The notes below the pieces were generated by a model. The model saw nothing but the letters and a program-made list of their open reading frames with translations. It was not told the DNA's origin and searched no databases. A stretch of DNA of 64,000 nucleotides from Streptomyces xylophagus (GTDB lineage: Bacteria > Actinomycetota > Actinomycetes > Streptomycetales > Streptomycetaceae): contig NZ_JNWO01000011.1 of assembly GCF_000716435.1 (NCBI RefSeq), positions 1 to 64,000 of the forward strand. The letters are read 5' to 3'. Every line of letters starts with the position of its first letter. The stretch's first letter is position 1. A program made the translations under genes and the position numbers. Below are positions 1-6,916 of this stretch, in pieces.

Positions 1-72
1 TTTTTTCAAGCAGAAGACGGCATACGAGATTTCTGCCTGTCTCGTGGGCTCGGAGATGTGTATAAGAGACAG
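1..72 (+). other. Illumina Nextera i7 adapter (library artefact)
   Basis: Positions 7-30 are the Illumina P7 flow-cell sequence. Positions 31-38 (TTCTGCCT) match the Nextera N703 i7 index, and 39-72 are the Nextera read-2 transposase adapter, ending in AGATGTGTATAAGAGACAG. This is not organismal DNA: it was left on a contig end. Genomic sequence starts at about 73. The short reading frame across it should be ignored. Confidence 0.98.
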
Positions 73-141
73 GAGTGGGGGCATGGGGCCGAACGTATAG
101 CGGGGGTTCACCAACGCTGTGCCATACAGCGGTCAACATTC

Positions 142-163
142 CGTCAACGTAGGGTTGTTGACG
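142..163. terminator. Inverted repeat just downstream of the marR-like gene
   Basis: CGTCAAC (142-148) and GTTGACG (157-163) form a perfect 7-bp stem with an 8-nt loop, immediately downstream of the stop codon of the MarR-like gene on the minus strand. It could terminate that transcript, or it could be an operator for a gene beyond the contig end. There is no clear U tract. Confidence 0.35.
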
Positions 164-164
164 T

Positions 165-710
165 TCAAGGTCGGGCCAAACCGGATGTCGGCGGGTGCCA
201 GTCCACCGGCGGCGGCAGCGTGCCCTGCGCGACGGTGTTGGCGTAGACGCTCTCCAGCGCCTGGCTGAGCGGCCCGACGAGTTCGGGCGGCAGGCCGTCG
301 AAGAACAGACGGCGCACCAGTTCCACGTGTCCCAGAGCCGCGGCTTCGAGCACTTTCCGGCCGTGTCGGGTCAGGCTCACCTCGGTCACGCGCCGGTCGT
401 TCGCGGACAGGCCGCAGCTCACCAGTTCCCGCTTGGCCATCCGCCGTACGTGGTGCGAGGCCCGGCTGCGCTCCCAGCCGATCTGCGCGGCCAGTGCCGT
501 GATCGGCATCGGGTCGCCGTCGGCGACGCTCAGCGCGGTCAGGACGTCGTAGTCCGGCAGGGACAGGTCACTGTCGGACTGCAGCTGGCGGTTCATCTCG
601 TAGGTCAGCCGCAGCTGGACCCGGATGTACGCCAGCCAGGCTCGTTGCTGTTCGCCGTCGAGCCACCCGCCCTCGGGCACCGGCGCGCTGCCGTTGGCAT
701 TGCGTGACAT
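165..710 (-). CDS. MarR family transcriptional regulator
   Basis: The 181-residue product has the size and layout of a MarR winged-helix dimer. The N-terminal helix (about 20-50) is followed by a winged helix-turn-helix near residues 65-115, with the usual run of MPITALAAQIGWERSRASHHV, the conserved DRR of the wing (SANDRRVTEV) and a C-terminal dimerisation helix. The ATG at 710 has a weak AGGTG just upstream. It is divergent from a quinone-oxidoreductase-like gene 87 bp away, a common arrangement in which the regulator controls its neighbour and itself. A perfect 12-bp palindrome sits over its own start codon. The ligand is unknown. Confidence 0.88.
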   Translation of the reverse strand: MSRNANGSAPVPEGGWLDGEQQRAWLAYIRVQLRLTYEMNRQLQSDSDLSLPDYDVLTALSVADGDPMPITALAAQIGWERSRASHHVRRMAKRELVSCGLSANDRRVTEVSLTRHGRKVLEAAALGHVELVRRLFFDGLPPELVGPLSQALESVYANTVAQGTLPPPVDWHPPTSGLARP

Positions 711-715
711 GTCAC
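704..715. promoter_or_regulatory. Palindrome over the marR start codon, candidate operator
   Basis: GTGACATGTCAC is a perfect 12-bp palindrome that includes the ATG of the MarR-like gene. MarR proteins bind palindromes in divergent control regions, so this is a plausible autoregulatory site. That role is inferred from position and symmetry only. Confidence 0.4.
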
Positions 716-797
716 CTATGCTTTCTGTCCAGCACCACCGTCGAGGCGTGCCGCTCCCGCATCATCTCGCGCGGACCGCCAGGAGCAGGAGGTACCG

Positions 798-1706
798 ATG
801 CCGTACGCGGCAGTGCTCACCGGATACGGATCGCCCGAGACGCTCGTGTGGTCGGAAGTCGCCCTGCCCGCACCCGGGCCCGGCCAGATCAGGCTGCGCG
901 TACACGCGGCGGGGGTCGGCCCGACCGACCTGAAGATCCGGCGCGGCGACCTCCGCGAGGTCTTCCCGCTGCCCGACCCCGCCGTTCTCGGCTTCGAGGC
1001 CGCCGGCACCGTCGACGCCCTCGGCCCGGGCGTGACCGGCGTGTCGCCGGGTGACGAGGTCGCAGCCCAGCTGCCCACACTCGGCGGGTACGGCGAATAC
1101 GCCCTCGCCTCGGCCTGGACCGTCAAACCGGCGACCGTCAGCTGGGCCGACGCCGCAGCGCTGCCCGCCTCGGCCGAAGCCGCCGTCGGCGTCCTGCGCC
1201 AACTCGGCGTCACCTCCGGCGAGACCCTGCTCGTTCTCGGGGGCGGAGGCTCGGTCGGCGTGATCGCCACCCAACTGGCCGTGTCCCAGGGCCTCACCGT
1301 CTTCAGCGCCACCGGCCCGGGCGACGAGCAGTTCACCAAGGATCTCGGCGCGATCCCGGTCCGCTACGGCTCGGAACTCCTCGCGCAGATGCGCACGCAC
1401 GTCGGCACAGTGGACGCCGTCCTCGACGCCGCAGGCAAGGGCGGCCTGCGCGACGCCGTCGAACTCGCGGGCGGCCCCGAGCGCGTGATCACCCTCGCGG
1501 ACGAGCACGCGGCCGACTTCGGCGTCGCCCTCTCCGCCCCCACCCCGGACCGTGCCCCCGACGCGGTCGAGCAGACCATGCCCCTCCTCGCTTCCGGGCA
1601 ACTCCGCCTGCGCGCCCAGCGGCTGCTGCCGATGCGGGACGCCGCCCAGGCGCACGCCCTCCTCGAAGCGGGCATAGCGCACGAAAAGATCGTCCTCACC
1701 GCGTAG
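798..1706 (+). CDS. Zinc-independent medium-chain dehydrogenase (quinone oxidoreductase-like)
   Basis: This 302-residue protein is a medium-chain dehydrogenase/reductase of the quinone-oxidoreductase type. An N-terminal GroES-like domain (about 1-115; LGFEAAGTVDALGPGV) is followed by a Rossmann domain with the nucleotide-binding glycines LVLGGGGSVGVIATQLA near residues 145-165. The structural-zinc cysteines of zinc alcohol dehydrogenases are absent, as in the QOR branch, which usually takes NADPH. GGAGG lies a few bases before the ATG. It is divergent from the MarR-like gene, so induction by an electrophilic or quinone-like compound is plausible but inferred. The substrate cannot be read from the sequence. 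Confidence 0.88.
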   Translation: MPYAAVLTGYGSPETLVWSEVALPAPGPGQIRLRVHAAGVGPTDLKIRRGDLREVFPLPDPAVLGFEAAGTVDALGPGVTGVSPGDEVAAQLPTLGGYGEYALASAWTVKPATVSWADAAALPASAEAAVGVLRQLGVTSGETLLVLGGGGSVGVIATQLAVSQGLTVFSATGPGDEQFTKDLGAIPVRYGSELLAQMRTHVGTVDAVLDAAGKGGLRDAVELAGGPERVITLADEHAADFGVALSAPTPDRAPDAVEQTMPLLASGQLRLRAQRLLPMRDAAQAHALLEAGIAHEKIVLTA

Positions 1707-1756
1707 CGGCCTGCCACAACCCACCGTCAAGATCAACCACAGGGGAGCCGAGCCGG

Positions 1757-2140
1757 ATGGAGAGCCCGATCGAGGTGGTGCGCAGGTTCTGCGCGGCGTG
1801 GTCGGACAACACCGGGGCCGCCGAACTCGCGGCATTTTTCACCGACGACGCCATCTACCACAACATCCCGCTGACACCGATCACCGGCCGGGAGGCCATC
1901 GCCGACACCATCACCTCGTTCATCCGCCCCGGCCCGCCAGGCATCGAGCAGATCGATTTCCGCGTCCTCAACATCGCCGCCGCCGGACCGATCGTGATGA
2001 CCGAGCGCGTGGACGTCTTCAAGCTCCCTGACAGATCGTTCGAACTGCCGGTGATGGGGACCTTCGAGGTCACCGACGGCAAGATCAAGGCCTGGCGCGA
2101 CTATTTCGACATGAACCAGTTCACCAGCCGGATGGGATGA
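1757..2140 (+). CDS. Limonene-1,2-epoxide hydrolase-like protein
   Basis: The 127-residue protein has the alpha+beta-barrel (SnoaL-like) size and, more specifically, the limonene-epoxide hydrolase active-site pattern. Y34 and N36 (IYHNIPL), R84 and D86 (TERVDVF) and D115 (WRDYFD) correspond to the Tyr/Asn, Arg/Asp and Asp residues of the Rhodococcus enzyme. All catalytic positions therefore appear intact, and epoxide-opening activity is likely. It follows the oxidoreductase gene after 50 bp on the same strand, so the two may be co-transcribed and could act on related oxygenated compounds. GGAGCCGAGCCGG precedes the ATG. The natural substrate is unknown. Confidence 0.85.
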   Translation: MESPIEVVRRFCAAWSDNTGAAELAAFFTDDAIYHNIPLTPITGREAIADTITSFIRPGPPGIEQIDFRVLNIAAAGPIVMTERVDVFKLPDRSFELPVMGTFEVTDGKIKAWRDYFDMNQFTSRMG

Positions 2141-2149
2141 GGCCGGACC

Positions 2150-2293
2150 TCTCCGGCGACCAGGAGACCCGTAGGGCGGCGGGACCATCAGTGTGGCGTA
2201 CGGCGTTGCCCACCAGCTCCGTTACCAGGAGTTCGGCGGTGTCGACCAGGCCGATCAGTCCGTGCAGCGTCAGGATCAGGCGGAGGCATGCGT
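2150..2293 (-). pseudogene. Fragment of a HATPase (anti-sigma-kinase-like) gene
   Basis: The minus strand encodes a run (RLILTLHGLIGLVDTAEL followed by LVTELVGNAVRHT) nearly identical to the N-terminal helix and N-box of the intact HATPase protein at 53833-54255. Two in-frame TGA codons lie just before it. After the N-box it continues only a few codons (GPAALRVSW) before running into the 3' end of the epoxide-hydrolase gene. The N-terminus and the ATP-lid half of the domain are missing. It is a dead remnant of a WhiJ-like triad, whose DUF397 partner follows directly. Confidence 0.75.
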
Positions 2294-2333
2294 GTCATCA
2301 CGGGACTTCATCCACAAACTGTGAGGCGAGGGC

Positions 2334-2501
2334 ATGGTCACCGAGTTGCGCTGGCAGAAGTCGTCCTACTCCGGAGGCGCTGAGGGGAACGCCTGCGTCG
2401 AGCTCTTCGCCATCCCCACCACCCAACTCACCACCACCCCCATCCCCCTCGCCCAACTCCTCGATGCGATCCACGCGGGCACCTTCACTTCACGCCCCTA
2501 G
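2334..2501 (+). CDS. Short DUF397 domain protein
   Basis: The 55-codon frame begins MVTELRWQKSSYSG and carries the DUF397 signature W-x-K-S-S-Y-S-G, then GNACVEL. The usual central core (VAVRDSK, about 15-20 residues) is absent, and the protein passes to a Thr/Pro stretch and a C-terminal helix (LAQLLDAIHAG). Family members are normally 60-80 residues, so this is a divergent or internally deleted copy. GAGGCGAGGGC precedes the ATG. Its ATPase neighbour at 2150-2293 is decayed and no helix-turn-helix partner gene is adjacent, so it may no longer function. Confidence 0.65.
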   Translation: MVTELRWQKSSYSGGAEGNACVELFAIPTTQLTTTPIPLAQLLDAIHAGTFTSRP

Positions 2502-2531
2502 GACACCTCAGCGCTTGCGCGTGAAGTGAAG
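2483..2531. repeat. 13-bp inverted repeat at the end of the short DUF397 gene
   Basis: CTTCACTTCACGC (2483-2495) and GCGTGAAGTGAAG (2519-2531) are perfect inverted arms with a 23-nt loop. The left arm lies inside the last codons of the DUF397 gene. It could be a stem-loop terminator or a dimeric protein site. It is A/T-richer than its surroundings. Confidence 0.5.
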
Positions 2532-2588
2532 TCGCGGTCCCGGTGCAGTCGGCGGCGCAGAGCAAAAGCCCCCGTCGCCTGTCGAGCC

Positions 2589-4145
2589 CTAACTCTTCTG
2601 CAGTGCGCGGGTGACACCCGCGATGACCGCAGTCGTCAGCACCCAGCCGAAGGCGATCAGCAGGTAGGCCAGCCACTGCACGCTGTCGTTCGGCCAGTAC
2701 CAGGCCGTTCGTTGGCCCAGGCCGCCGATGGGGATCAAGAGGTCGAGGGTGTAGACGAGGGGCTGGAACGGGGCGCCTTCGCCTCGTTGGACCGGGGTGG
2801 GGGTGTGCGTGCTGAAGGACAGCGTGCCCAGGAAGGTCAGGGCGAGGAGCCAGACTCCGGCCAGCCAGGGGCGGTAGCCGTAGCCGACGGTCACGTCGAG
2901 CAGGCGGCCCCACGCGCGGGCGGCCCGGGGCAGGGTTTGACGCCGGTGGCGTTGTTTGGCCAGGAGTACGCAGCGGGCCTCGTCGTCGTGGCCGGCCTTG
3001 CGGTACCAGGTCGCCAACTGTTCGTAGGGCTGGGGGGTGTAGCCCGGGCTGCGTCGTATCCACGCCACGCGGTGGGCCACGGAACCCCGGCGTCCCACCG
3101 CCTCCCGCCGCTCGCCCGCCTCGTCCACCTTGATGGAGCCGTAGACGAAGCCGTCCAGTTCGACCACGTCCGGCCAGCTGTGCTCGTTGTCATGGAGGTA
3201 GGACACCTGCGCGGCGCGCAGGTCCACCGTGCCGGACGGCGGTTGGGCGAGGGTGAAGTCGAAGTCGACGGCCTGCATCAGCATGCCGAGCAGGGCCGGT
3301 CCATCGCCGTCGGGAGGTCCGTTCAGGACGGCTCCTTCGAAGGTTGCCTTGTCCGAGACCTGGGCGCCCCGCAGCCTTACGGTCCCGTCGGCGGTGAACC
3401 CGTCGGAGAGGTTGAGTGTCGAGGCCACGGCGTGGTCCAGGGAGAGGGCCACTCCCCGCGGGCCGGGGCATTCCAACCGCGCGCCCCGCATGTGCAGTCC
3501 GCGGGGCAACTGCGCCTCCATCAGCCGGATTTGTCCTCGCGCGACGAAACCGCCCTGGCAGAAGACGCCCCCTTCCATCGCGAGGCCGCCGGCAGCCATG
3601 GCCCATCCTCCGGGCGCGTTGATGCGGGCTCCGTTCAGGAGCATGCCGCCACTCACCCGGGCGTCACTGAGTGACAGGGCGGTGCTCACGTGGTTGAAAG
3701 GTGAGGAAGCGAGGCTTTCCACAACGGAGCGCCGCAAGTCGAGGTTTCCCTCGATGCGGGCCGAATCGGCCTCGATGCCGGGCACCCGACTGTCCGTGAT
3801 CGCGAGCGTCCGCGTTGTTGCTCCGAGGAAGCTCACCGACTCCTCGAACCAACAGCCCTCGAACCAGAGGGCGTTCACAATCTCCGCACCGGCCAGATCC
3901 AGCCGCCCCGATATCCGCGCCCCCGCAAGCCGCAGACACGCGACGGCCCCCGGTTGCGCGGCGTTCCCTCCCAGCAGCAGCGCCACGATAACGGCCCCCC
4001 GAACCGTCCGCCCCGCACCCCACCCCCCACCCCCGGCGACACGGTCGTCCTCGGGAACGCCCGTGCGCAGATCCACACGCCGTCCCTCGGGGAACGCGTC
4101 CCACAACGCGCGTTCCGGAGCAGTCAACTCGTCGTAGGAGAGCAC
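2589..4145 (-). CDS. Pentapeptide-like membrane-associated protein
   Basis: I place the start at the GTG at 4145 (VLSYDELTAPERALWDAFPEG), giving 518 residues. The longer frame up to 4280 would run through the divergent promoter region. Most of the protein (about 60-400) is a series of short beta-strand repeats (LRLAGARISGRLDLAGAEI, LSDARVSGGMLLNGARI) typical of a right-handed beta-helix of the pentapeptide-repeat type. The C-terminal 100 residues hold two hydrophobic segments (WLAGVWLLALTFLGTLSF and WLAYLLIAFGWVLTTAVIAG). Streptomyces homologues are often called membrane-associated oxidoreductase, but I see no redox motif and infer no activity. Confidence 0.75.
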   Translation of the reverse strand: MLSYDELTAPERALWDAFPEGRRVDLRTGVPEDDRVAGGGGWGAGRTVRGAVIVALLLGGNAAQPGAVACLRLAGARISGRLDLAGAEIVNALWFEGCWFEESVSFLGATTRTLAITDSRVPGIEADSARIEGNLDLRRSVVESLASSPFNHVSTALSLSDARVSGGMLLNGARINAPGGWAMAAGGLAMEGGVFCQGGFVARGQIRLMEAQLPRGLHMRGARLECPGPRGVALSLDHAVASTLNLSDGFTADGTVRLRGAQVSDKATFEGAVLNGPPDGDGPALLGMLMQAVDFDFTLAQPPSGTVDLRAAQVSYLHDNEHSWPDVVELDGFVYGSIKVDEAGERREAVGRRGSVAHRVAWIRRSPGYTPQPYEQLATWYRKAGHDDEARCVLLAKQRHRRQTLPRAARAWGRLLDVTVGYGYRPWLAGVWLLALTFLGTLSFSTHTPTPVQRGEGAPFQPLVYTLDLLIPIGGLGQRTAWYWPNDSVQWLAYLLIAFGWVLTTAVIAGVTRALQKS

Positions 4146-4291
4146 CCGTTCAGAGTAGGGATCTCCGTGGTGATCTCCCAGGACGAGACCCGGGTCACAT
4201 CCGGGGGTGTCACATTCCTGCCGGGTCGTTCCGTCAGAGCTGTGTACGCACCAGGCACGACACAGAACACGACAGAACAAAGGAGCCCACC

Positions 4292-4765
4292 ATGGGTGCT
4301 CGACTGAACGCCTTCGCCAGTCCCGTCGCCGGCAAGGCCCTGAAGCACTTCGTCGCCGCGGGCAAGGTCATCGAGGACTCGCCGCTGCCCGCCGCCACGC
4401 AGGAACTCGTGAAGATCCGGGCGAGCCAGATCAACGGGTGCGGGTTCTGCACCGACATGCACACCAAGGACGCGACCGCCGCCGGGGAGACCTCGGTACG
4501 GCTCAACCTCGTCGCGGTGTGGCGTGAGGCCACCGTGTTCACCGACGCGGAGCGCGCCGCGCTGGAGCTGGCGGAGGAGGGCACCCGGATCGCGGACGCG
4601 GCGGGCGGGGTCTCGGACGAGGTGTGGGCGAACGCGGCCAAGCACTACGACGAGGAGCAGCTCATGGCCCTGGTCTCGCTGATCGCCCTCATCAACAGCT
4701 TCAACCGCATGAACGTCATCCTCCAGATGCCCGCCGGCGACTACCGGCCCGGTCAGTTCGCGTAG
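4292..4765 (+). CDS. Carboxymuconolactone decarboxylase/AhpD-family protein
   Basis: The 157-residue protein carries the alkylhydroperoxidase motif INGCGFCTDMHTKDA, with C50, C53 and H57 in the C-x-x-C-x-x-x-H spacing of AhpD-type peroxidases. The rest of the chain is helical and ends with SLIALINSFNRMNV, a typical CMD-family segment. A peroxide-reducing role is therefore more likely than lactone decarboxylation. AAGGAG lies 7 nt before the ATG. The upstream 145 bp contains the near-direct repeats GTCACAT (4195, 4208) and ACAGAACA, which may be regulatory. It is divergent from the pentapeptide-like gene. Confidence 0.88.
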   Translation: MGARLNAFASPVAGKALKHFVAAGKVIEDSPLPAATQELVKIRASQINGCGFCTDMHTKDATAAGETSVRLNLVAVWREATVFTDAERAALELAEEGTRIADAAGGVSDEVWANAAKHYDEEQLMALVSLIALINSFNRMNVILQMPAGDYRPGQFA

Positions 4766-5967
4766 CCCGAGCCGAGCAGCAGTGCCGCCAGTGCCAGGGC
4801 CGCGTCCCGGGGTGTGCCCAGGTCCAGACCGGTCAGTTCGGCGATCCTGGCCAGGCGGTAGTCCACCGAGTTGGGGTGGAGGCCCAGGACGCGGGCCGTG
4901 GCTCTGCGGTCCTGGCGCTGTTCCAGGTGGGTGCGGAGGGTGACGGTCAAGTCCGGGCGGTCCGTGAGGGGCGCGAGGAGGGCCGCGATGCGGTCGCTGC
5001 CCGCGCTGGGGCGGGAGAGGTGGTACTCGAGGAGTACGTCGTCCAGGTGGTGCGGGCCCGGCGCGTGACCGCAGGCCTTCGCCACCCGCACGATCTCCGC
5101 TACGACCCGGGCCGCCTCCGGGATGTCCCCGGCGTCGGGGGCGACCGTCGCGGCAATCCGGAGTCCGGGGCCCGCCGCCTCACGCAGTACGGCCGTCGCC
5201 GTGTCCGGCAGCTCCGTGCGGCCCGGCACGAGCGCGTGACCGCCACCACCGTCCAGCAGCGCCGGTACCTCCGTACCGAAGATCCGGTCCAGAGCCGTCT
5301 GCACCCGGCGCACGAGCCGTCGTATCGCGACACCGCCGGACTGCCCGGCCGCGAACCGCAGGTACACGACCAGGACCGGCCCCTCCACCGCATCGGCCGG
5401 TCCCCTCCCCATGCCCATGCCCATGCCCGTACCTGTTCCCGTCCCCGTCCCCGTCCCCTCCAGCAACGCCCTTGCCAGCGACCGGCGTTGCTCCCGCCGT
5501 TCCGCCGCGATTGCCGCCTGTTCGTCGAGGTAGCTCTCGGTGACCGCGGCGATGACCCGGCCCTGGGACGCGATCAGCGCGCCGCAGAGTTCGGTCAGCG
5601 CGGCCTCCTCCCCGGGGCGGGCCGCTTCCGTGAGGGCCTGCCACAGGACGTGGGCGCCGGTGGTGTAGGTGCCGAGGAGGAGGGGGAGCGGCATGCCCTC
5701 GTCGGCGCGTTGGTGGGCGCGTTCCTGGAAGTACCGCAGGCCGCCCGGCGTGGCGGCCGGGGCCTCCCCGCCCGCCGCGTTGCGCAGGAACTGCCGCAGC
5801 CCCCGCCGGGCCGTCGCCGTGATCTCGACGTCCTTCACCTCGGCGGGCAGTTCCGCGTACCCGCTGAGCTGCTCGAAGACGGTGCGGGTCATCCGCCGGG
5901 CCAGCTCGTTCACCCGCGGCTCGCAGCGGGCGGCGAGCGTACGGGCAGCCGGAGAAAGGGAGTTCAT
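4753..5967 (-). CDS. PucR/CdaR-type transcriptional regulator
   Basis: The start is the ATG at 5967 (MNSLSPAARTLAARCEPRVN), giving 404 residues. The C-terminal 60 residues hold the PucR C-terminal helix-turn-helix (TLRTHLEQRQDRRATARVLG, then HPNSVDYRLARI), and the middle has the GGDEF-like region of CdaR proteins. The N-terminal half is an all-helical domain common in Streptomyces PucR-type regulators. Residues near 175-195 are an alternating Gly-Thr then Gly-Met run encoded by tandem hexanucleotides. The 3' end overlaps the convergent AhpD-like gene by 13 bp. Two 20-bp direct repeats upstream may be its own operator. The target is unknown. Confidence 0.85.
   Translation of the reverse strand: MNSLSPAARTLAARCEPRVNELARRMTRTVFEQLSGYAELPAEVKDVEITATARRGLRQFLRNAAGGEAPAATPGGLRYFQERAHQRADEGMPLPLLLGTYTTGAHVLWQALTEAARPGEEAALTELCGALIASQGRVIAAVTESYLDEQAAIAAERREQRRSLARALLEGTGTGTGTGTGMGMGMGRGPADAVEGPVLVVYLRFAAGQSGGVAIRRLVRRVQTALDRIFGTEVPALLDGGGGHALVPGRTELPDTATAVLREAAGPGLRIAATVAPDAGDIPEAARVVAEIVRVAKACGHAPGPHHLDDVLLEYHLSRPSAGSDRIAALLAPLTDRPDLTVTLRTHLEQRQDRRATARVLGLHPNSVDYRLARIAELTGLDLGTPRDAALALAALLLGSGYAN
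5401..5460. repeat. Hexanucleotide repeat tract inside the PucR-type gene
   Basis: About three copies of ATGCCC, a degenerate transition, then four copies of a GTCCCC-type unit lie in a 60-bp stretch. On the coding (minus) strand they read as Gly-Thr followed by Gly-Met dipeptides. Because the unit is six bases, gain or loss keeps the reading frame. Confidence 0.85.
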
Positions 5968-5977
5968 CCTTCGCAAC

Positions 5978-6019
5978 CTATCCGGAGGCACCACCCGCCC
6001 TATCCGGAGGAACCACCCG
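5978..6019. promoter_or_regulatory. Two 20-bp direct repeats, candidate operator
   Basis: CTATCCGGAGGCACCACCCG (5978-5997) and CTATCCGGAGGAACCACCCG (6000-6019) differ at one base and are 22 bp apart, about two helical turns. They lie directly upstream of the PucR-type gene and 120 bp upstream of the divergent DUF4142 gene. Same-face spacing suggests a protein-binding array. The binding protein is not known. Confidence 0.5.
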
Positions 6020-6136
6020 TCACTTGTGACGCGCCCCACTCGGGCTTTACCAAAACCAAAGACTTCGCGCGCTCCCCCGATCCGTATTCCTGACTGTCCG
6101 TACCGCCGACGGGCGGTCCACGACACAGGAGGTACG

Positions 6137-6910
6137 GTGCGCTTTTCGCGGAACGCGACGGGAACGATGGTTGTGGGAGGTGCCCTCAGCCTGACCCTCG
6201 TCGCACTCGCCTATCCGGCAATGCTGGGCGTCAACACGGTCTCCAGCGCGCCCGCACGCGTGATAGCCAACACGCAGTGGGGGCCCCTGACCGAGGCCGA
6301 CCGCGACTTCGTGGTCAAGGTGCGCGCGGCGGGGCTGTGGGAGTACCCCGTCGGCCAGATCGGCCTGAAGAAGGGGGCGAGCCCGGCGGTCATCACCGCG
6401 AGCAAGCACCTGATCGACGGGCACGCGGCGCTGGACTCCACCGTCCGCAAGATCGCGCCCATGCTCAACATCACGATCCCGAACCAGCCGAGCCCGCAGC
6501 AGCAGGGCTTCATCAACACGCTGAACGCGGACAGCGGCAAGCAGTTCGACACGGACTTCGCCAACATCCTGCGCGTCACGCACGGTTCGATCTTCGCCAC
6601 CATCGCGAAGATCCGCGGAACGACCGAGAACACCCTGGTGCGGCTCCTGGCCAATCAGGCCAACGCGACGGTTCTGGACCACATCACGGTGATGGAGGAC
6701 ACCGGACTGGTCAACTTCCCCCAGGTCCTCTTCCAGGAGACGACCCCGCCGAAGCTGCCGGCCGTGGACCTGACCCCGCCGCCCCCGGCCGCGGGCCAGC
6801 CGGAGGTGGTGCTCACCCCGCCGGTGAACAGCACCACCCAACCGCCCGCCCTGCCTGGCGAGTCACCCTCCGGCAGCGCCGCCGGGACCTCGACCCCGAC
6901 CGTCGGCTGA
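6137..6910 (+). CDS. Exported DUF4142 protein
   Basis: The GTG at 6137 is chosen because AGGAGG ends 4 nt before it. The 257-residue product starts with a signal peptide or anchor (TMVVGGALSLTLVALAYPAML), followed by a DUF4142 four-helix bundle at about 50-205 (LTEADRDFVVKVRAAGLWE, ITASKHLIDGHAALDSTVRK), a ferritin-like fold of unknown function found in periplasmic or secreted bacterial proteins. The last 50 residues are Pro/Thr/Ser-rich (VDLTPPPPAAGQPEVVLTPP) and likely span the cell wall. There is no evidence for an operon with its neighbours. Function is unknown. Confidence 0.82.
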   Translation: MRFSRNATGTMVVGGALSLTLVALAYPAMLGVNTVSSAPARVIANTQWGPLTEADRDFVVKVRAAGLWEYPVGQIGLKKGASPAVITASKHLIDGHAALDSTVRKIAPMLNITIPNQPSPQQQGFINTLNADSGKQFDTDFANILRVTHGSIFATIAKIRGTTENTLVRLLANQANATVLDHITVMEDTGLVNFPQVLFQETTPPKLPAVDLTPPPPAAGQPEVVLTPPVNSTTQPPALPGESPSGSAAGTSTPTVG

Positions 6911-6916
6911 ACCCCG

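Noticed and set aside
58..246. Short frame starting in the adapter
   Set aside because: It begins in the sequencing adapter and has no coding features.
2589..4280. Long version of the pentapeptide-like gene starting at 4280
   Set aside because: The extra 45 codons run through the divergent promoter region and Cys-rich noise; the GTG at 4145 fits better.
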